The notes under the pieces: model-generated | Told to the model about the DNA's origin: nothing | Seen by the model: only the letters and a program-made list of their open reading frames with translations | The model's database searches: none | Translations under genes and position numbers: made by a program | Assembly: GCF_000092065.1 (NCBI RefSeq) | Contig: NC_009365.1 | Location: forward strand, 310,001-374,000 | Length of the DNA stretch: 64,000 nucleotides | Direction of reading: 5' to 3' | Origin: Ostreococcus lucimarinus CCE9901 | Lineage: Eukaryota > Chlorophyta > Mamiellophyceae > Mamiellales > Bathycoccaceae | Shown here: in pieces, positions 60,308 to 64,000 of the stretch | Layout of the letters: every line of letters begins with the position of its first letter | How positions within the stretch are numbered: position 1 is the stretch's first letter

Positions 60308-61334
60308 ATGCGCGCGACGACGACGCTGCGAGCGCGAGCGATCGATGCGCGCGCGAACCGCCGCTCGAGCGCGTCCACGAGGGCGAAACCGCGCGACATT
60401 CGTCGACATTCGTCGTCGGCGTCCGATGCGTCGAGCTCGACGTCGAAAGATCGCGCTCGAAAAGCGCCCGCGACGAACGGAGGCGGCGCGCGGTCGTTCG
60501 TGGGGGCGAGCTTTTACGCGGATCCCTACGACACGAAGGGCGCCGCCGCGCGCGGGATGCCGAGCGCGCGGGAGTTGAGCCAGAATGTTCGAAATTTGAG
60601 TGGGCCCATGAGCGGCGCGGCGAGGCGAGCGAAGGGGGCGATGCGACCGGGAAACGGCGGACGAGGCGCGAGGAACAGAGCCGATGACGTCATCGAACGA
60701 CGAAGGAAGATAGAGCGAGAGATGAAGAGTCAGATGGTGGAGAAAGAGGTGGAGTCGCTGGTGAAGAAACGGGTGCGCGCGCGAAGCGACGAAGGCGAAG
60801 CGACGGACGAGCGCTTTAAATCGTACGCGAGCGAAGACGAAGGACTGACGATGCGATGCGATGAACGGTCGCGATGCGCAGGCTCGCCGAGCGTTAGACG
60901 TTGAGCGCATAGATTTGCGCGATGGAAGCATTCTGTTTAAATTTAAGGTGCAGAACGAACCCGCGGTGAGCGCGGAGGAGGAGCGTCTGTTGGCGATGGA
61001 GGTGGAAAAGCGTCTTTGGGGCGACACCAAAACGAATGATAACGTCATCGCTCGTTGGTTCATGACTGTGAAATACCTCGCGTCGACTCTGAGCTTCGAG
61101 AACGCCCTCGTATACGTCGCGACGACCCCATTCAGGATGGTTTTTTGGAGTCTGGCGTACGTCTTGCGCGCCGTCTTTTGGATCGTCACCGGTCGCTCGG
61201 GCGTCTCCGTTCGCGCCTCGGGACGCGCCAAGCGACAGTTACGGCAAATCAACACCGTCGTCACCACCGGTCCCGAGCGCGGGTTCAACCCTTTCGGGAG
61301 CGTGAAAAGCCGTCCGAACTGGCGCGCCGAATAA
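60308..61334 (+). CDS. Organelle-type membrane protein of unknown function, two exons
   Basis: Exons 60308-60772 and 60882-61334 give 305 residues. Exon 1 begins with an Arg/Ala/Ser leader (~55), then GGGARSFVGASFYADPYDTKGAAARG, basic segments and a charged helix (ERRRKIEREMKSQMVEKEVESLVKKR). Exon 2 continues ARRALDVERIDLRDGSILFKFKV, NEPAVSAEEERLLAMEVEKRLWG, then a hydrophobic hairpin (VIARWFMTVKYLA, ALVYVATTPFRMVFWSLAYVLRAVFWIVTG) and a basic tail (RAKRQLRQINTVVTTGPERG). It probably sits in a plastid or mitochondrial membrane with the charged helix outside. No family recognised. The two halves are in different frames; the intron, not a frameshift, reconciles them. Confidence 0.7.
60773..60881 (+). 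other. Intron of the 60.3-kb membrane-protein gene (109 nt)
   Basis: Donor GTGCGC, ACTGAC 34 nt from the CAG acceptor, phase 0. Shares a 22-nt identical block (60836-60857) with VDAC intron 1. Confidence 0.75.
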
Positions 61335-61439
61335 GTTCGTTCGCGCGTCGCCCAGCCTCTCCATCCTTCGCCCTCGCGTTGTCTGTTGCGATACGTCTGA
61401 TTCCAACTCAACTCAAAACCTGCCTCACTCCGCGACGCC

Positions 61440-64000
61440 ATGGCGCGGCGTCGCCCGCGACTTCCCGCGCGCGCCCCGCCTAAATCACCATCGTCGCGAA
61501 CCATCGAAGTCCTGAACGTGCGCGTGCGCGTGGAGAAACGCGACGACGAAGACGCGGACGAAGACGACCCACTCGATTGGGTCCATCGGCGAAAAGCGAG
61601 CGACAGCGCGCGCGCGACGACGAGCGAGGCGTCGTACGGCGTCGATGGGTTGGGCATCGTCCCCGGTCTCGCGCGCGCGAAGACGCGCGCGAAGACGGAC
61701 GCACAAGAGGAGGAGATTCTACACATGACGGAGGACGCGGCGGACGCCGTGGCGGCGCTGCTTCGAAGACGCGCGGAGGAGGACGAAGGCGACGACGACG
61801 GCGAGGATCGCGGCGAAGGGGAGAAAACGGCGTTGGAGATGGCGCGCGAACGGTTGATGGCGGCGAATTTGGCGGTGCCGGTGGTTCGCGGTGAAGCGTC
61901 GGGATTGCGAGCGACGACGGCGGCGCGGCGAATGACGGCGCCGGTGACGAGCGTGATGGACGAAGTGAGCGCGCAGGAAAGGCATAGTTCGCAAATCGCG
62001 GCGAAAGCGTTGAAATCGCTCACGGAAAGGGACGAAGCTGAAAGAATCGCGCGAGGGAAGCGGTTGAGGGAGGATAGATTGCGAAGACGAGTGCTCGAGA
62101 AGGGATTCGACGAGGCATGGACAGAGAAGGCGATCAAGGCGAATCCCGAACAAGGCGAAACGAAGAAAGATGCGCTCGAGCGTTTGGGGTCGGTGCTCGA
62201 TTGGTTGTGTCTCCGAGTACCTAAGGATGATATGCCCGAAACGTTCGTAAGATTGAGCGAAGCGTCGAAGAATCTTGCACCGTCGAAGACGTCTCTCGTC
62301 GTCGACGGTACGAAACTCGTCAACTCAGCCGCCGTGAGCGACGCGCCGGTGGAAGATCCGTACGTCTTGTTGTTGCAGCGCGCGATGCTCGGGCGCCTAT
62401 TAGCGATGGGATTTTCAAAGGCGGAAGCTCGAGAAGCGCTGGAATCTGCAGGTTGGGTTGAAGAAGACGCGACGTACGCGTTGTTGAGATCTCTGCAACC
62501 CATCGGCGCGACGACGCCGAGCGGCGACAACGCCAAGGAAATGCTTGCCGAACGCGGCGAAGAGGCGATGGCGCTCGAGGCGATTCTAGGGGACGATTTC
62601 AAGGTTGATGATGATGCCAAGTGTTGGAATATCCGAATCCCCTTGGACGAGGATGCCAACGGCGTGCAATGGGAACCATGCGTTTTGGAGATTCATTTTC
62701 CGCCCGACTCTCTTTACCCAGCTGAATCTGCACTCTTCGTCGTCCGCCACGACAAGCTTCCTTCGCAAGTTCGTCGTTCGGTGAACGCTATGATTGCTGC
62801 GCAAGCGCATGTGTACCTCGGGGAGCCCGCGATTTATGCCATGGTCGTTTGGTTACAAGAAAACATGCCCGCAATTCTCGCCGAACGCGGCATCGTTGAC
62901 GACGTGTCAGAATTTGTGGAGGAAATAGACAACAGCGAGAAGGATGATTTCGTGCTCACGGGACGTGGTGCTCACATTAAGAGAACGTATGCACGGTTGG
63001 AGGGTGAAGAAGCGAAGATGCATGCCGAAGAAGAAGAGCGCCGTAAGCGCATTGAATATTTCCGTGCGATGATGGCGGAAGAAAACGCTCGCGAGGCGCA
63101 TGAAGTCGAGGAAGAACACGTTCGAGCTATGACACCATCGCAGTCGATTGCGCTCACGACGGAGGAAGACGTGGATGATACTTCTCTTGATGCAAAGCTG
63201 TCTCGCTGGGAACGTGAGCACGCCAAGCGTCTAGAAGCTGCGAGAACGACGAAAGTAAAGAAGAAGATTGTTCCCAACTTGAGCAAATCGAAACCAAAGC
63301 TGGACGAAGTGAGCGATGGCGATGCAAAGCCAAAGATGAAGGGAGGATGGTTGGCGAATCAGGTGAAGAAGGCGGGGTTAGACAAGCAGGCCGATGTCGA
63401 ACTCGAAGAAGACGCGCTCGCGACTGCGACTGCGAATGTTTTAGCCGGCGTTTCTGGCGTGAGACCGGAAAAGTACACTGTAGAACGTCGAGCGGAGATT
63501 AGTCGCAAACTGCTGGAGTTGGAACTCGCGAAGGAAAGCACGAAAGAGTGGCTTGGTATGCAAGAAATTCGGCGCAAACTTCCAGCTCACAATTTGAAGA
63601 GTGTCGTGCTTGAAGCGATTGAGAGCTCCAATGCGGCTGTAGTGAGCGGCGCAACCGGTTGCGGGAAGACAACACAAGTTCCACAGTTTATATTCGAAGA
63701 AGCCATTAGGGCGGGCAAGGCTGGAGATACGAGCATCATCATCACGCAACCGAGGCGTCTTTCGGCCATCGCGGTCGCCGAGCGCGTCGCGAATGAGCGT
63801 TGTGAACGCATCGGTGACACCGTCGGCTACAGCATTCGGTTGGAAAGCAAGCAAAGCGAGAAAACGCGAATGCTGTTCTGTACGACTGGTATCCTCCTCC
63901 GACGTTTACAGACTGATCCGAATTTAACTGGCGTATCGCACGTTGTCGTTGATGAGGTCCATGAGCGTGATTTACTGAGTGATTTCTTGCTAGTCATTCT
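61440..64000 (+). CDS. DEAH RNA helicase with UBA-like and RWD domains (DHX57/DHX29 type), 3' end outside window
   Basis: At least 853 residues, open from the ATG at 61440 to the right edge. The N-terminus is charged and Asp-rich. A conserved LDWLCLRVPKDDMPETFV box, as in DHX29/DHX57, is at about 255-275. A UBA-like helix set follows (LGRLLAMGFSKAEAREALESAGW, about 320-345), then an RWD domain (AMALEAILGDDF, CVLEIHFPPDSLYP, LGEPAIYAMVVWLQENM, about 375-480), a coiled-coil stretch, and the helicase core: motif I GATGCGKTTQ, Ia TQPRRLSAIAVAERV, motif II DEVHERD. UBA plus RWD points to DHX57; the DWLCL box is also in DHX29, a 48S scanning factor. Motif III onward is missing from the window. Confidence 0.85.
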   Translation, partial: MARRRPRLPARAPPKSPSSRTIEVLNVRVRVEKRDDEDADEDDPLDWVHRRKASDSARATTSEASYGVDGLGIVPGLARAKTRAKTDAQEEEILHMTEDAADAVAALLRRRAEEDEGDDDGEDRGEGEKTALEMARERLMAANLAVPVVRGEASGLRATTAARRMTAPVTSVMDEVSAQERHSSQIAAKALKSLTERDEAERIARGKRLREDRLRRRVLEKGFDEAWTEKAIKANPEQGETKKDALERLGSVLDWLCLRVPKDDMPETFVRLSEASKNLAPSKTSLVVDGTKLVNSAAVSDAPVEDPYVLLLQRAMLGRLLAMGFSKAEAREALESAGWVEEDATYALLRSLQPIGATTPSGDNAKEMLAERGEEAMALEAILGDDFKVDDDAKCWNIRIPLDEDANGVQWEPCVLEIHFPPDSLYPAESALFVVRHDKLPSQVRRSVNAMIAAQAHVYLGEPAIYAMVVWLQENMPAILAERGIVDDVSEFVEEIDNSEKDDFVLTGRGAHIKRTYARLEGEEAKMHAEEEERRKRIEYFRAMMAEENAREAHEVEEEHVRAMTPSQSIALTTEEDVDDTSLDAKLSRWEREHAKRLEAARTTKVKKKIVPNLSKSKPKLDEVSDGDAKPKMKGGWLANQVKKAGLDKQADVELEEDALATATANVLAGVSGVRPEKYTVERRAEISRKLLELELAKESTKEWLGMQEIRRKLPAHNLKSVVLEAIESSNAAVVSGATGCGKTTQVPQFIFEEAIRAGKAGDTSIIITQPRRLSAIAVAERVANERCERIGDTVGYSIRLESKQSEKTRMLFCTTGILLRRLQTDPNLTGVSHVVVDEVHERDLLSDFLLVI

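Noticed and set aside
60308-60904. A frameshift or pseudogene between the two frames near 60.9 kb
   Set aside because: A GT-AG intron with the standard donor and ACTGAC box joins them exactly in phase.

Overview
The window looks like nuclear DNA of a picoplanktonic green alga of the Mamiellales, most likely Ostreococcus. The evidence is very GC-rich sequence, almost no intergenic space (often 20-150 bp between genes, and one divergent pair whose start codons are 33 bp apart), few and short introns, and a gene set that mixes plastid functions (plastid terminal oxidase, GatC, plastid-targeted membrane proteins) with ordinary eukaryotic ones (AP-3, VDAC, ORC4, DNA polymerase epsilon, DMC1, DENR). 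I count 38 protein genes, two of them cut by the window edges, plus one tRNA gene. No mobile element, CRISPR array or bacterial operon was seen.

Layout. 1-12.2 kb: POT-family peptide transporter (partial), plastid terminal oxidase, a HORMA protein, a DJ-1 protein, a triplicated 82-bp promoter repeat, VDAC (4 coding exons), AP-3 beta (2 exons), a DUF2301-like plastid membrane protein, a seven-knuckle CCHC protein and dihydroxyacetone kinase. 12.2-25.9 kb: a 1612-residue orphan membrane protein, DNA ligase IV, a double adenylyl-cyclase-domain protein, a GT77-type glycosyltransferase, an ANP32-like protein and a small Ala/Gly-rich membrane protein. 26-33 kb: mitochondrial uL4, cytochrome b5 reductase, tRNA-Val(CAC), a plastid-type conserved protein, DNA polymerase eta and an aminotransferase. 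33-47 kb: a repeat-rich surface glycoprotein, DMC1 (2 exons), DCP1, a 2-hydroxyacid dehydrogenase, DENR, LTO1, MnmA, ORC4 and a mitochondrial carrier. 47-64 kb: the whole DNA polymerase epsilon catalytic subunit, GatC, an MFS transporter, a HAD phosphatase, four small poorly known proteins, and the 5' part of a DHX57/DHX29-type helicase that runs off the right edge.

Genes from the same process lie near each other without forming operons: genome maintenance (HORMA/REV7-MAD2 type, LIG4, Pol eta, DMC1, ORC4, Pol epsilon) and mRNA/translation (DCP1, DENR, LTO1, MnmA, GatC, uL4m, DHX). This is most simply explained by a dense small genome.

The most useful pattern is in splicing. Every intron I could place starts GTRCGY and has ACTGAC about 27-36 nt before the 3' AG. 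This rule recovers exons that simple open-frame reading misses: the true N-terminus of DMC1, a 9-nt first coding exon of the ANP32-like gene, and two-exon structures near 59 and 60 kb. The least understood genes are the giant membrane protein (12.2-17.0 kb), the compact soluble-cyclase-like protein (20.4-21.7 kb) and the surface protein with alternating N-glycosylation repeats (33.3-37.0 kb).
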